64,000 bases of DNA from Luteimonas panaciterrae (lineage in GTDB: Bacteria; Pseudomonadota; Gammaproteobacteria; Xanthomonadales; Xanthomonadaceae). The stretch lies in assembly GCF_020511115.1 (NCBI RefSeq), contig NZ_JAJAVH010000007.1, positions 582,907 through 646,906 on the forward strand, given 5' to 3'. The translations under genes were made by a program, and so were the position numbers. Positions 52,717 through 62,038 of this stretch are shown here, in pieces; position 1 is the stretch's first letter, and the number at the start of each line of letters is the position of its first letter. The notes beneath the pieces are model-generated. The model saw only the letters and a list, made by a program, of their open reading frames with translations, did no database searches and was not told where the DNA came from.

Positions 52717-53433
52717 TTATGTTGATACCGGGTGCAAAGCCTGAGCAACTGACAGACGGTCGGCCAATACGCTGGCGTCTGGTGCGGCGGCGAACGGCAG
52801 CCGGCCGAGGCAAGGCGCGGAAATACGCTGCCGCAGCAGCTCGAAATTCTCGTCGCGGCTTTCCATCTCCGGATCGACTTCGCTGGCGATCCAGCCGATG
52901 AGATGCGCGCCGTCGTCGGCGATCGCACGCGCGGTCAGTCGAGCATGGTTCAGACAACCTAGCCGCATGCCGACCACCAGGATCACCGGCAGGCCCAATG
53001 CATGCACGAGGTCGACCTGATCGAGGCTGCCCGACAACGGTGCGGCCCAGCCGCCGACGCCCTCCACTACCACGATGTCCGCCTGCGCCGACAGCCTGTC
53101 GTGCGCTTCGAGGATGGGATCGAGCGTGATCTCCACCCCGGCATCGCGCGCAGCCAGTTCTGGCGCCAGCGGTCGCGGCAGCGCATACGGATTCACATCC
53201 TCGTAGCGCGCGACCGGATCACCGGCCGCCTGCAGCGCCAACGCATCCTCGTTGCGCCAGCCTTCCGCGGTGCGTGTGCAGCCGCTGGCCAGCGGCTTCA
53301 TGCCGACCGCGCGCCAGCCTTCGGCACGCAATGCATGCAGCAGCGCGCAGCTGGCCAGCGTCTTGCCGGCGCCGGTATCGGTGCCGGTGACGTAGAAGCC
53401 GCCGGGATGGGGGCCGTGACCGGTTTGTTGCAT
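52717..53433 (-). CDS. bioD: ATP-dependent dethiobiotin synthetase
   Basis: BioD closes the ureido ring of dethiobiotin from diaminopelargonate, CO2 and ATP. The 238-residue protein has the P-loop GTDTGAGKTLASCALL, the Lys of GMKPLASG, and VVVEGVGGWAAPLS, as well as LVVGMRLGCLNHA. No other bio gene lies in the window. Confidence 0.95.
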   Translation of the reverse strand: MQQTGHGPHPGGFYVTGTDTGAGKTLASCALLHALRAEGWRAVGMKPLASGCTRTAEGWRNEDALALQAAGDPVARYEDVNPYALPRPLAPELAARDAGVEITLDPILEAHDRLSAQADIVVVEGVGGWAAPLSGSLDQVDLVHALGLPVILVVGMRLGCLNHARLTARAIADDGAHLIGWIASEVDPEMESRDENFELLRQRISAPCLGRLPFAAAPDASVLADRLSVAQALHPVST

Positions 53434-53472
53434 CGCCGCCTCCTCCGGATGGCCTATTGCTAGACTGAGCCC

Positions 53473-53958
53473 ATGTTCACTTCTTCCAGTCTAAGCGGCA
53501 GCAAGCGCGAGCAGTACGCGCAACTCGCCGAACAGGCCAAGGCGCTGCTCGCCGGCGAGCGCGACCGCATCGCCAATGCCGCCAATCTCTCCGCGCTGGT
53601 TTACCACGCCCTGCCCGATCTGAACTGGGTCGGCTTCTACTTCTACGACGGCACCGAACTGGTGGTCGGCCCGTTCCAGGGCCTGCCAGCCTGCGTGCGC
53701 ATTCCGCTCGATAAGGGTGTGTGCGGTGCCGCGGCCCGCAGCCGGCAGACGCAGCGCGTCGAGGACGTGCACGCCGTGCCCGACCACATCGCCTGCGACG
53801 CCGCCTCTCGTTCGGAACTGGTGGTGCCGCTGATCGCGCCGGACGGCGCCCTGATCGGCGTGTTCGATCTGGACAGCCCGGCGCTGGCTCGCTTCGACAC
53901 CGACGATCAGGCCGGCCTGGAAGCGATCGCCGCTCTCTTCGTGGCATCGCTGGGATGA
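53473..53958 (+). CDS. msrC: Free methionine-(R)-sulfoxide reductase (GAF domain)
   Basis: fRMsr reduces free Met-R-sulfoxide in the cytoplasm using thioredoxin. The 161-residue GAF protein has the diagnostic cysteines in GLPACVRIPLDKGVCGAA and HIACDAASRSELVVPL, and LNWVGFYFYDG. It is divergent from bioD with a 39-base spacer and is followed by the TfoX-C gene after 7 bases. Confidence 0.93.
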   Translation: MFTSSSLSGSKREQYAQLAEQAKALLAGERDRIANAANLSALVYHALPDLNWVGFYFYDGTELVVGPFQGLPACVRIPLDKGVCGAAARSRQTQRVEDVHAVPDHIACDAASRSELVVPLIAPDGALIGVFDLDSPALARFDTDDQAGLEAIAALFVASLG

Positions 53959-53965
53959 GCCCGCG

Positions 53966-54334
53966 ATGAGCGCTCCTCTGAAATTGCGCAACGTCGGCCC
54001 GAAAAGCGCCGCCTGGCTGCGGCAGGTCGGGCTGCGCACGCTCGACGATCTCGCGGCCGCCGGACCGGTCGAAGCGTTCATGCGCGTCAAGCGCGCCGGC
54101 TTCAAGCCCAGCCTCAACCTGCTCTACGCGCTGGAAGGCGCGCTGTGCGACTGCCACTGGCAGGAGGTGCCGGAGGCACGCCGCGCGCAACTCGTCGCCG
54201 AGGCCGAGGCCGCGATCGCGCAGCTGCCCGCGCCGCGCGGCCGCCCCGCCGCCGGGCCGGTGACGACCACGCATCATCAGGAAGAGGATGCCGCGCCCTC
54301 GCTCGGATTCTTCGACGAGCCCGACAACGACTGA
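53966..54334 (+). CDS. TfoX C-terminal domain protein
   Basis: The 122-residue protein consists of the TfoX/Sxy C-terminal helix-hairpin domain only: LRNVGPKSAAWLRQVGLRTLDDL, then NLLYALEGALCDCHWQEVP. The N-terminal Sxy domain that regulates competence with CRP is missing. The domain fold is like DNA-binding helix-hairpin-helix proteins; function is unknown. It is probably co-transcribed with msrC. Confidence 0.85.
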   Translation: MSAPLKLRNVGPKSAAWLRQVGLRTLDDLAAAGPVEAFMRVKRAGFKPSLNLLYALEGALCDCHWQEVPEARRAQLVAEAEAAIAQLPAPRGRPAAGPVTTTHHQEEDAAPSLGFFDEPDND

Positions 54335-54404
54335 ACCACCTCAGCATGTGGCCGGCCATGCCGGAAGCGGCGGCCCGTGGCGCAATCGCATACAATCGCC
54401 GCGC

Positions 54405-54655
54405 TTCAAGGTGATCCAAAGGCGTTCTGCGAGTTCATTCGCAAAAGCCCGCGCATCCAGGCGCGGACTTTCCAATGCCCAAGGATTGAAACGGGAAGCC
54501 GGTGACGTCGCGCGCTACTGCGCATCGACCATTCCGGCGCTGCCCCCGCAACGGTAAGCGAGTCACGCCAACGCATCCGCCACTGTGTTTCGACACGGGA
54601 AGGCGCCGCGGCCGAAGTCGATCACGACTTCAACTCGCCAGCCCGGAGACCGGCC
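54405..54655 (+). ncRNA. Cobalamin riboswitch
   Basis: The leader of btuB holds the conserved blocks in order: GAAACGGGAAGCCGGTG (about 54487-54503), GCGCTGCCCCCGCAACGGTAA (54537-54557), CCACTGTGTTTCGACACGGGAAGGCG (about 54580-54605) and the B12-box end GCCCGGAGACCGGCC (54641-54655). It should bind adenosyl- or other cobalamin and shut off btuB. Both outer limits are approximate. The 137 bases to the ATG probably contain the expression platform. Confidence 0.95.
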
Positions 54656-54792
54656 TTGGAGTCGACAGGTTGCGATGCGGAGGGCATTGCGGCGGTGCCT
54701 GCGCCCTTTGCGCTCGTTCTGCCGCACTTCTTTCTCCTCGCGATTCCCACTGGCTCGACGCGTGCGTGGGTGCACGCGATGGAGAACACTCG

Positions 54793-56745
54793 ATGCACGC
54801 TCAACCCCGCGCATGCCGCGGATCATCCCGCAAGAATCCGCAATTCCGAACGATCCACCTGCGCGTCCTGCCGCTTGCCGCTGCTTGCGCGCTGCTGCCG
54901 TCTCTGGCCTTCGCCGAGCCCGAAGCCGCGACCGATCTCGACGAAGTCGTCGTCACCGCCACGCGCACGCAGGTGCCGTTGATCGACAGCCTGTTCCCGG
55001 CTGAAGTGATCGATCGCGAGGAAATCGAACGCAGCCAGGCGCGCGATCTTCCCGATCTGCTGCGCGGTCGCGCCGGCGTCGACATCGGCAATTCCGGCGG
55101 CCCGGGTAAGGTGACGAGCGTGTTCATGCGCGGCAGCGGCTCCGGCCACGTGCTGGTACTGGTCGACGGCATTCGCATCGGACCCGCCACCAATGGCGCG
55201 ACGGCGTTCCAGGATCTTCCGGTCGAACAGATCGACCGCGTCGAGATCGTGCGCGGCCCACGTTCGAGCCTGTACGGTTCGGAAGCGATCGGCGGCGTGA
55301 TCCAGATCTTCACGCGTCGCGACCAGGGCAAGTTCACGCCGCGTTTCCGCGTCGGTGTCGGCAGCCACAACCTGCGCGAAGCCAGCGCCGGTTTCGGTGG
55401 CGGCAGCGAACGCGGTTGGTATGGCGCCGACGTCGCCTACTCGCGCACCGACGGCATCAACGCCTGTCGCGGCTCCGCGACGCTCTTCGCCGGCTGCTTC
55501 GCCGATGAGCCCGATCGCGACGGCAACCGCAACCGCTCGCTCAATCTGCGCGGCGGCCTCAAGCTGGGCGATACGTTCACGCTGGAAGGCCACGCCCTGC
55601 GCGCTGAAGCCGACACCGAATTCGACGGCAGTTCCTTCGCCGGCAACTTCGCCAAGAACGTGCAACAGGTCGCCGGCGCCAAGCTCGGCTGGACGCCATC
55701 CGAGCGCGTGAGTGTGAACCTGCAAGCCGGCCGCAGCTACGACAAAGCGGATTCTTACTTCGAGCGGCCCGACACGTTGCGCGAGCACAAGAGCACCTTC
55801 GACACGCGCCGCGACACCGCTTCGCTGCAGGCCGACTTCACGCTCTCCACCCATCATCTGATCTCGGCGGGCGCCGACTGGCAGAACGACAAGATCACCA
55901 GCACGGCGGACTACGCGGAGACGGAACGTGACAACACCGGCGTGTTCGCCGAGTACCAGGGCAGCTTCGGCGCGCATCAACTGCAGCTCAGCGTGCGCAA
56001 CGACGACAACGAACAGTTCGGCAACCACACCACCGGCGGCGTGGGCTGGGGCATGAAGTTCGGCGACGGCTTCCGCCTCAGCGCCAACTACGCCACCGGC
56101 TTCAAGGCGCCGACTTTCAACGACCTCTATTTCCCAGGCTCGGCCAGTCCGGATCTCGATCCGGAAACCTCCAAGACGCTCAACATCGGCATCGGACAAC
56201 ACACCGAACTGCTGAGCTGGACCTTCAACCTCTATGAAAGCCGCTTCGACGACCTGATCGTATTCGTGTTCCCGCCACCGAACTACATCGGCCAGGGCTA
56301 CAACGTCGACAAGGCCCGCGTGCGCGGCGCCGAGCTGACCTTCGACACCACGATCGCGGGCTGGGATGTCTCCACGCAGTGGAGCTTCATCTCGCCGCGC
56401 AACCGCAGCAAACGCAATCCCGATGGCACGCCCGATGCCGATTACGGCAACCTGCTCGCGCGCCGCGCGCGCAATATCGGCCGCATCGATCTGGACCGCG
56501 CCTTCGGTGATTTCCGTTTCGGCGTCACCGTCGCCGGCGCCAGCCATCGTTACGACGATCCGGCCAACACGAAGCGGCTCGGCGGCTACGGCACCACCGA
56601 CCTGCGTCTGGAATACGCGTTCTCGCCGGCATGGACGCTGCAGGCGCGTGCCAGCAACGTCTTCGACAAGCGCTACGAAACGGTGGACTGGTACAACCAG
56701 CCGGGCCGCGAATACGGCCTCAGCCTGCGGTACCAGCCGCGTTGA
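54793..56745 (+). CDS. btuB: TonB-dependent vitamin B12 receptor BtuB
   Basis: The 650-residue outer-membrane receptor imports cobalamin using TonB energy. A long signal peptide ends at AFA (about residue 41). The TonB box DEVVVTATR follows, then the plug (DLPDLLRGRAGVDIGNSGGPG, VFMRGSGSGHVLVLVDGIRIG, SLYGSEAIGGVIQIFTRR) and a 22-strand barrel ending in YGLSLRYQPR. The ATG at 54793 has GGAGAA upstream. Placement behind a cobalamin riboswitch supports the assignment over other TonB receptors. Confidence 0.93.
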   Translation: MHAQPRACRGSSRKNPQFRTIHLRVLPLAAACALLPSLAFAEPEAATDLDEVVVTATRTQVPLIDSLFPAEVIDREEIERSQARDLPDLLRGRAGVDIGNSGGPGKVTSVFMRGSGSGHVLVLVDGIRIGPATNGATAFQDLPVEQIDRVEIVRGPRSSLYGSEAIGGVIQIFTRRDQGKFTPRFRVGVGSHNLREASAGFGGGSERGWYGADVAYSRTDGINACRGSATLFAGCFADEPDRDGNRNRSLNLRGGLKLGDTFTLEGHALRAEADTEFDGSSFAGNFAKNVQQVAGAKLGWTPSERVSVNLQAGRSYDKADSYFERPDTLREHKSTFDTRRDTASLQADFTLSTHHLISAGADWQNDKITSTADYAETERDNTGVFAEYQGSFGAHQLQLSVRNDDNEQFGNHTTGGVGWGMKFGDGFRLSANYATGFKAPTFNDLYFPGSASPDLDPETSKTLNIGIGQHTELLSWTFNLYESRFDDLIVFVFPPPNYIGQGYNVDKARVRGAELTFDTTIAGWDVSTQWSFISPRNRSKRNPDGTPDADYGNLLARRARNIGRIDLDRAFGDFRFGVTVAGASHRYDDPANTKRLGGYGTTDLRLEYAFSPAWTLQARASNVFDKRYETVDWYNQPGREYGLSLRYQPR

Positions 56746-56760
56746 GCATGACGGCGTGCC

Positions 56761-57450
56761 TCAGGCGATCGATGCCGAGGCGACGCCGGACGCCTGCGGG
56801 TGCAGCGAAAGCAGCGCCCGCATGTCGTCGATGACCGCCAAAGCCTGCGTGCTGCGCAGATCGAAACCGCGCGGATACCCGTAGCTCACCAGCACCAGCG
56901 GCATCGCCGCGGCCTTCGCCGCGGCGGCGTCGGTAGCCGAATCGCCGATCATCACGCAGTCGCCGGGTTGGCGGCCGAACAACTGCGCCAGATGCAGCAG
57001 CGGCAATGCGCTCGGCTTGCGTTCTGGCAAGGTGTCGCCGCCGACCATCGCGCCGAAACGGTCGGCGATGCCAAGATGTTCAAGCAAGGGCCGCACATAG
57101 CGTTGCGGCTTGTTGGTGCACACCGTGAGCGCGACGCCCTGCGACTGCAACGCTTCCAGCGTTTCCGCCACGCCGGGATATAGCTTTGCGCGCAACAGCA
57201 GCGTCTCGCCGTAATGCACCATGAAACCTTCCATGATGTCGTCGACGGCGACATCACTGCCCGCATGACGAAACGCGGTCTCGACCAGAACCCGCGCGCC
57301 GTCGCCGATCCAGCCGCGGATCACCATTTCCTCGACTTGCGGAAGCTTCCAGTCATCCAAAGTGCGATTCACCGCTTCGGCGATGTCGACCGCGGTGTCC
57401 ACGAGCGTGCCATCCAAATCGAACAACGCCAACGAATACGGAAATTTCAA
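56761..57450 (-). CDS. gph: Phosphoglycolate phosphatase-like HAD hydrolase, TTG start
   Basis: The 229-residue protein has the four HAD motifs: DLDGTLVD (nucleophile Asp and general acid), the Thr of CTNKP, a Lys in PERKPSA, and MIGDSATDAAAA. The helical cap after motif I is that of phosphoglycolate phosphatases, which detoxify 2-phosphoglycolate from DNA repair. No ATG exists near the start. The TTG at 57448-57450 is 6 bases after GGAG and is preferred; a TTG four codons upstream is the alternative. It converges on btuB with 15 bases between stops. Confidence 0.88.
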   Translation of the reverse strand: MKFPYSLALFDLDGTLVDTAVDIAEAVNRTLDDWKLPQVEEMVIRGWIGDGARVLVETAFRHAGSDVAVDDIMEGFMVHYGETLLLRAKLYPGVAETLEALQSQGVALTVCTNKPQRYVRPLLEHLGIADRFGAMVGGDTLPERKPSALPLLHLAQLFGRQPGDCVMIGDSATDAAAAKAAAMPLVLVSYGYPRGFDLRSTQALAVIDDMRALLSLHPQASGVASASIA

Positions 57451-57479
57451 ATCGTTCTCCAAAACAAATACTCGAATTT

Positions 57480-58385
57480 CTAAGCGACATCCCAGGGCGG
57501 CGTATCACCGAAACGCTCGGCGAGGAAATCGAGGAAGCTCCGCACCAGTCCCGGCAACTGCCGGCGCGTCGCGTACACGCCGTACAGGCCCATCGGCTCG
57601 ACGCGGTACTCCGGCAACACCTCGATCAACTCGCCCGAACGCAGCAACGGCCGCACCTGATACGTCGGCAGCATGGCGATGCCGGCATCGGCGCGCACCG
57701 CCGCCAGCAGCACGCTGGCCTCGTTCGCGCTGATGCTGCCGCCGACCGCCACCGCCACTTCGCGGCCCTCGTGCCTCAAATGCCACAGACTCTTGCCGAC
57801 GAAGTGATGGGTGAGGCAATTGTGCCGCATCAGGTCCTCGGCACGGCGTGGCGTGCCGTGCGCCGCGAGATAGCCTGGCGAGGCGCACAACGCCGAACCG
57901 CACACCGACAGCTTGCGCGCGACCAGGTTGGGATCGAGTGCATGAGTGATGCGGATGGCAAGATCGATGCGCTCCTCGATCAGATTCACGGTGCGATCGG
58001 CCAGCAGCATGTCGATCGACGTGCCCGGATGCCGCGCCACGTAATCGGCCACCGCCGCGGCCATCTGGCATTGCCCGAACGAGGTGCTGCAGGTGATCCG
58101 TAATCGTCCGTGCGGCGCCGCGCCCGCACGCTCGCCGACCGCGTTGCGCAATTCGTCGCCCAGATCGAGCATCTGGCGGCAGCGCGAGAGCGCCTGCTCA
58201 CCGGCCGCGGTCAGGCTGATCCGGCGCGTGGTGCGATGGAAGACGCGTGCGCCGAGCCAGGTTTCCAGCTCGGCCAGATAGCGCGTCACCATCGCCCGCG
58301 ACATGTCGAGCGTCTCGGCCGCCGCGGTCAGGCTGCCGCGCTCGGCGACTTCGACGAATACGGCCACCGCCGTCATCCGGTCCAT
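57480..58385 (-). CDS. LysR-family transcriptional regulator
   Basis: The 301-residue protein has an N-terminal helix-turn-helix (FVEVAERGSLTAAAETLDMSRAMVTRYLAELETWLGARVF) and an effector domain (GRLRITCSTSFGQCQMAAAV, IDLAIRITHALDPNLVARKL). Divergent from a reductase gene across a spacer with two identical 12-base sites, so that reductase is the likely target. Confidence 0.9.
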   Translation of the reverse strand: MDRMTAVAVFVEVAERGSLTAAAETLDMSRAMVTRYLAELETWLGARVFHRTTRRISLTAAGEQALSRCRQMLDLGDELRNAVGERAGAAPHGRLRITCSTSFGQCQMAAAVADYVARHPGTSIDMLLADRTVNLIEERIDLAIRITHALDPNLVARKLSVCGSALCASPGYLAAHGTPRRAEDLMRHNCLTHHFVGKSLWHLRHEGREVAVAVGGSISANEASVLLAAVRADAGIAMLPTYQVRPLLRSGELIEVLPEYRVEPMGLYGVYATRRQLPGLVRSFLDFLAERFGDTPPWDVA

Positions 58386-58393
58386 TTGATTGA

Positions 58394-58448
58394 TTCGATC
58401 GATTTGAGCAACAGATATTCGCCTTATACGCGGTTTTTCGATCGATTT
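58394..58448. promoter_or_regulatory. Two 12-base direct repeats between LysR and reductase genes
   Basis: TTCGATCGATTT occurs at 58394-58405 and again at 58437-58448, 43 bases apart, about four helical turns. Each contains the palindrome ATCGAT. This fits a regulator binding on one face of the DNA. Confidence 0.6.
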
Positions 58449-58495
58449 CAGGCAACTATCCTGCTTCCTGGTTTCCCCACTCCCTGGAGCACGCC

Positions 58496-59134
58496 ATGAA
58501 CATCGCCCTCGTCGGCGCCACCGGCAAGATCGGCCGCCAGATCGCCCGCACCGCGCTGGATCGCGGCCACAGCGTCACCGCCGTCGTGCGCAGCGACGCC
58601 AACCTGCCGCCGGAACTCGACGGCGCCCGCATCGTGATCGCCGCGCTCGACGACCACGACGCCCTCACCGCCGCTGTCCGCGGCCACGACGTACTGGCCA
58701 GCGCCTACGGCCCGGCCTCGCCCGAGACCGCCTCGACGCTGTCGACCGTGGCTACGCAGTTGATCGCCGCCGCGCGTGCCGCCGGCATCCGTCGTCTGGT
58801 CGTGGTGGGCGGCGCCGGCAGCCTGGAGATCGCGCCGGGCCTGCAACTGGTCGACGCGCCGGATTTCCCCGCCGCCTACAAATCCTTCGCGCTTGCCGCG
58901 CGCGATGCGCTCGGAATCTATCGGAGCGCCGAGGATCTGGATTGGACGTTCTACGCCCCCGCCGCCGAGATCGGCCCCGGCGAGGCACGCGGTCATTTCC
59001 GCACCGCCGCCAAGACGTTCCTGAGCGATGCGCAAGGTCATAGCCAGATCCACTATCCCGACTACGCCGCCGCTTTCGTCGATGAGATCGAGCGTCCGCA
59101 ATACGTGCGGGAGATCGCCACCGCCGCGTACTGA
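58496..59134 (+). CDS. NAD(P)-binding reductase-like protein (atypical SDR, YwnB-like)
   Basis: The 212-residue protein starts MNIALVGATGKIGRQIARTAL, the GxxGxxG loop of atypical/NmrA-like SDRs, followed by RSDANLP and LVVVGGAGSLEIAPG. No catalytic YxxxK is clear, as in many of these NAD(P)-binding proteins. It is divergent from a LysR gene and probably controlled by it. The substrate is unknown. Confidence 0.85.
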   Translation: MNIALVGATGKIGRQIARTALDRGHSVTAVVRSDANLPPELDGARIVIAALDDHDALTAAVRGHDVLASAYGPASPETASTLSTVATQLIAAARAAGIRRLVVVGGAGSLEIAPGLQLVDAPDFPAAYKSFALAARDALGIYRSAEDLDWTFYAPAAEIGPGEARGHFRTAAKTFLSDAQGHSQIHYPDYAAAFVDEIERPQYVREIATAAY

Positions 59135-59162
59135 TCTGTACGTCGGCGCACGGAGATCCGCA

Positions 59163-59196
59163 ACGCCTCCCGGCATCCACAGATGCCGGGAGGCGT
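59163..59196. terminator. Long hairpin after the reductase gene
   Basis: ACGCCTCCCGGCATC (59163-59177), loop CACA, GATGCCGGGAGGCGT (59182-59196), a perfect 15-bp stem without a T-run. Confidence 0.6.
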
Positions 59197-59364
59197 CATG
59201 TCGTCGCGCGCACGACGACACAACATTGCCGACACACTCGCGCATCCAGCGCAAGCCGAATTCGATTTCTATTCGCTATGTGAAGATGATCGAAGACCAT
59301 TCGCTTGGCCTCCGATGTCCATGCGCTACTGATGGGCCCCACATTGGTTTCGTTTTGTTTGCGC

Positions 59365-61983
59365 ATGCTTCGAATCACTCCGCTCGCCACCGCCCTCGCA
59401 CTCACACTCATTTCTCTTCCGCTTCTCGCTCAATCCTCCGCCTCCGGCGAAGAAAAAACGCTGGAAGCCGTCGTCGTCACCGGTTCCAACATCAAACGCA
59501 GCGACAGCGCCGGTCCCAATCCGGTGCAGGTCGTCACCCGGCAGCAGATCGAGCAGAGCGGCAAATCCACGCTCACCGACGTCTTGCGCACGCTGTCGGC
59601 GAACTCCGGTAACAGTTTCGACGAGCAGTACACCGGAAGTTTCGCCGCTGGCTCGGCGTCCATCGGCCTGCGCGGATTGAGTCCCAAGAACACACTGGTC
59701 CTGGTCAATGGCTATCGCGTCGCCAATTTCGGCTTCGCACTGAACACGCAGGACACCTTCGTCGATCTCAACGCGCTGCCGATCAGCGCGGTGGAGCGCA
59801 TCGAGGTGCTCAAGGACGGTGCGTCGGCCGTGTATGGCTCCGATGCCATCGCCGGTGTGATCAACATCCTGCTGCGCCGCGATTTCAAGGGCGTGGAGGT
59901 CGGTGGCGCCTATGGTGCCGCCACGCAGGGCGGCTACGACGAGAAGAAAGGCAATCTGCTGGCCGGTTTCGGTGATCTCGATACCGACGGCTGGAACGTG
60001 CTGTTCGGCCTCGACCTGCTCGATCGCGGCCGCCTGGACGCCGACGAGCGCGCCTACACGCGCGATGGCGATTTCCGTGACAAACCCGGCGGTCTGCTGG
60101 CCGGCTGGTCGACCGCCGGCGGCAACTGGCTGCTCGATCCGCGCCAGCCGACGCCGTTCGATCCCTGCCCCGCCGGCAGCGAACTGCGTCCGTATCGCGA
60201 TTTCAACAGCACACTGCCCGGCAACACCTGCGCCTTCAACGCGCAGCCGTACAAGACGCTGCAGCCGGGCGCCGAACGCATCCAGGCTTCGCTGAGCGCC
60301 ACCTGGCGCTTGAACGATCACCTGGAACTGTTCGGCGACCTGCTCTACAGCCACAACAAGGCCGATCAGATCTTCAGCGCGCCGCTCACGGTCGGTCCCG
60401 GCCTGCGCGCCTACAACCCCGCCACCGGTACGCTGGTGAATATTCCCGTCGCCCTGCCCGTGGGACATCCGAACAATCCCTCCAATGCGCCACTGCCATT
60501 CGAATACACCTTCTTCGATCTCGGCCCGCGCATGAAGAAAAACACGCAGGTGTTCTACCGCGGCCTCGCGGGTCTGCGCGGACAGGCCGGGCGCTGGGAT
60601 TGGGAGGCGGCGGTGGAAACCTCGCAAAGCCTGCAGCGCGAGTACGTGGACAACTTCATCAACCGCTACGCGTTCCAGGACATCCTCGCCGACGGCAGCT
60701 ACGACTTTCTCGATCCCGCCAGCACGCCGGATGCGCTGGAGGACTTGCGCCTGCAGACCAAGCGCCCGGGCTGGTATCGGTTGGACGCGGTCAGCGCCAA
60801 GGCCACCACCTCGTTCCTGGAATTGCCCGCGGGCCCGATCGGTTTTGCCTGGGGCGCGGAATTTCGGCGCGAATCGCTGGATGCGCGCACCAGCCGCCAG
60901 GTGCTCTCCGGCACCGAGTTGCGTCCGGCCATCAACATCGTCAACGGCGAGCGCAAGGTCGCCGCCGCCTACGCCGAGTTCAATATCCCCCTGCATCGCA
61001 CGTTGGAACTGCAGCTGGCCGGACGCGGCGATCGCTATGACGATTTCGGCAGCGCCTTCTCGCCGAAAGCGGCGCTACGCTGGCAGCCGCTGGAATCGCT
61101 GCTGCTGCGCACCTCGTTCTCGCGCGGCTTCCGTGCGCCATCACTGCCGGAAATCGCACCGGGCCAGACCATCAGCTACGGCACCGTGTCGGACCCTTAC
61201 GATCCGCTCACGCCAGGCGGTTCGCGCGGCGTCACCAATGTGCGCACCGGCAATCCGGACCTCGACGCCGAGCGCTCGAAGAACTTCAACATCGGCGCGA
61301 TCTGGTCGCCGGACGCGGACACCAGCATCGGCCTGGACTACTACCGCATCCGCCAGGACAACCTGATCAAGCCCGATAACGCGCAGTTCATCGTCAACAA
61401 TCCCGAGCTGTTCCCCGGACGTGTGATCCGCGATGCGCAAGGCCGCATCCAGATCATCACCAACCAGTATTCCAATCAGGGCGAACTGGACACCTCGGGC
61501 ATCGATCTCGATTTCAGCCGCACCTTCCGCACCGGACGTATCGGCGACTTCATCCTCGCCGGCACCTGGAGCCGTCTGCTGGAATTCAAACAACCACTGG
61601 TGGCTGGCCAGGCGCCCTACGATGGCGCCGGCAACAACCGTCTAGGCGCCCTGCCCAAGACGCGCGGCACCACGTCGTTGAATTGGAATGTCGGTGACTG
61701 GCAGAACACCCTCAGCGTGCAATACATCTCCGGCTACGACCAGCGCGTCGCCACGCAGGCCAGCAATCCGGGGCTGCGCAGCCGCGTCAAGCCATTTCAC
61801 CAGGTCGATCTCTATCTGGCCTACGTCGGCATTCCGAAAACCACGCTCTCGCTCTCCGTGCAGAACCTCACCGACAAGGACCCGCCGTTCGATCCGGCCG
61901 GTGGCGCCAACGGTTTCGACATTACGCAATACAACCTGCGCGGACAGTTCGTGTCGCTGGGTGTGAAGTATCGCTTCGATTGA
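59365..61983 (+). CDS. TonB-dependent receptor
   Basis: The 872-residue outer-membrane protein has a signal peptide (MLRITPLATALALTLISLPLLA), a TonB-box-like LEAVVVTGSNI, a plug (SGKSTLTDVLRTL, SIGLRGLSPKNTLVLVNGYRVA, ASAVYGSDAIAGVINILLRR) and a barrel ending in GVKYRFD. The form VVVTGSNIKR is that of the large Xanthomonadales/Caulobacter receptor family taking up sugars, peptides or siderophores. The substrate is not readable. ATG at 59365 gives a normal signal peptide; in-frame starts at 59332 (ATG) and 59305 (TTG) are possible. Confidence 0.92.
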   Translation: MLRITPLATALALTLISLPLLAQSSASGEEKTLEAVVVTGSNIKRSDSAGPNPVQVVTRQQIEQSGKSTLTDVLRTLSANSGNSFDEQYTGSFAAGSASIGLRGLSPKNTLVLVNGYRVANFGFALNTQDTFVDLNALPISAVERIEVLKDGASAVYGSDAIAGVINILLRRDFKGVEVGGAYGAATQGGYDEKKGNLLAGFGDLDTDGWNVLFGLDLLDRGRLDADERAYTRDGDFRDKPGGLLAGWSTAGGNWLLDPRQPTPFDPCPAGSELRPYRDFNSTLPGNTCAFNAQPYKTLQPGAERIQASLSATWRLNDHLELFGDLLYSHNKADQIFSAPLTVGPGLRAYNPATGTLVNIPVALPVGHPNNPSNAPLPFEYTFFDLGPRMKKNTQVFYRGLAGLRGQAGRWDWEAAVETSQSLQREYVDNFINRYAFQDILADGSYDFLDPASTPDALEDLRLQTKRPGWYRLDAVSAKATTSFLELPAGPIGFAWGAEFRRESLDARTSRQVLSGTELRPAINIVNGERKVAAAYAEFNIPLHRTLELQLAGRGDRYDDFGSAFSPKAALRWQPLESLLLRTSFSRGFRAPSLPEIAPGQTISYGTVSDPYDPLTPGGSRGVTNVRTGNPDLDAERSKNFNIGAIWSPDADTSIGLDYYRIRQDNLIKPDNAQFIVNNPELFPGRVIRDAQGRIQIITNQYSNQGELDTSGIDLDFSRTFRTGRIGDFILAGTWSRLLEFKQPLVAGQAPYDGAGNNRLGALPKTRGTTSLNWNVGDWQNTLSVQYISGYDQRVATQASNPGLRSRVKPFHQVDLYLAYVGIPKTTLSLSVQNLTDKDPPFDPAGGANGFDITQYNLRGQFVSLGVKYRFD

Positions 61984-62009
61984 TCCGTAAATCGCGCGGA
62001 GACGACTTC

Positions 62010-62035
62010 GGCAAGGCCGCTCTCGCGGCCTTGCC
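62010..62035. terminator. Hairpin between the convergent receptor and dinB genes
   Basis: GGCAAGGCCGC (62010-62020), loop TCTC, GCGGCCTTGCC (62025-62035), a perfect 11-bp stem without a T-run. Confidence 0.6.
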
Positions 62036-62038
62036 GCA

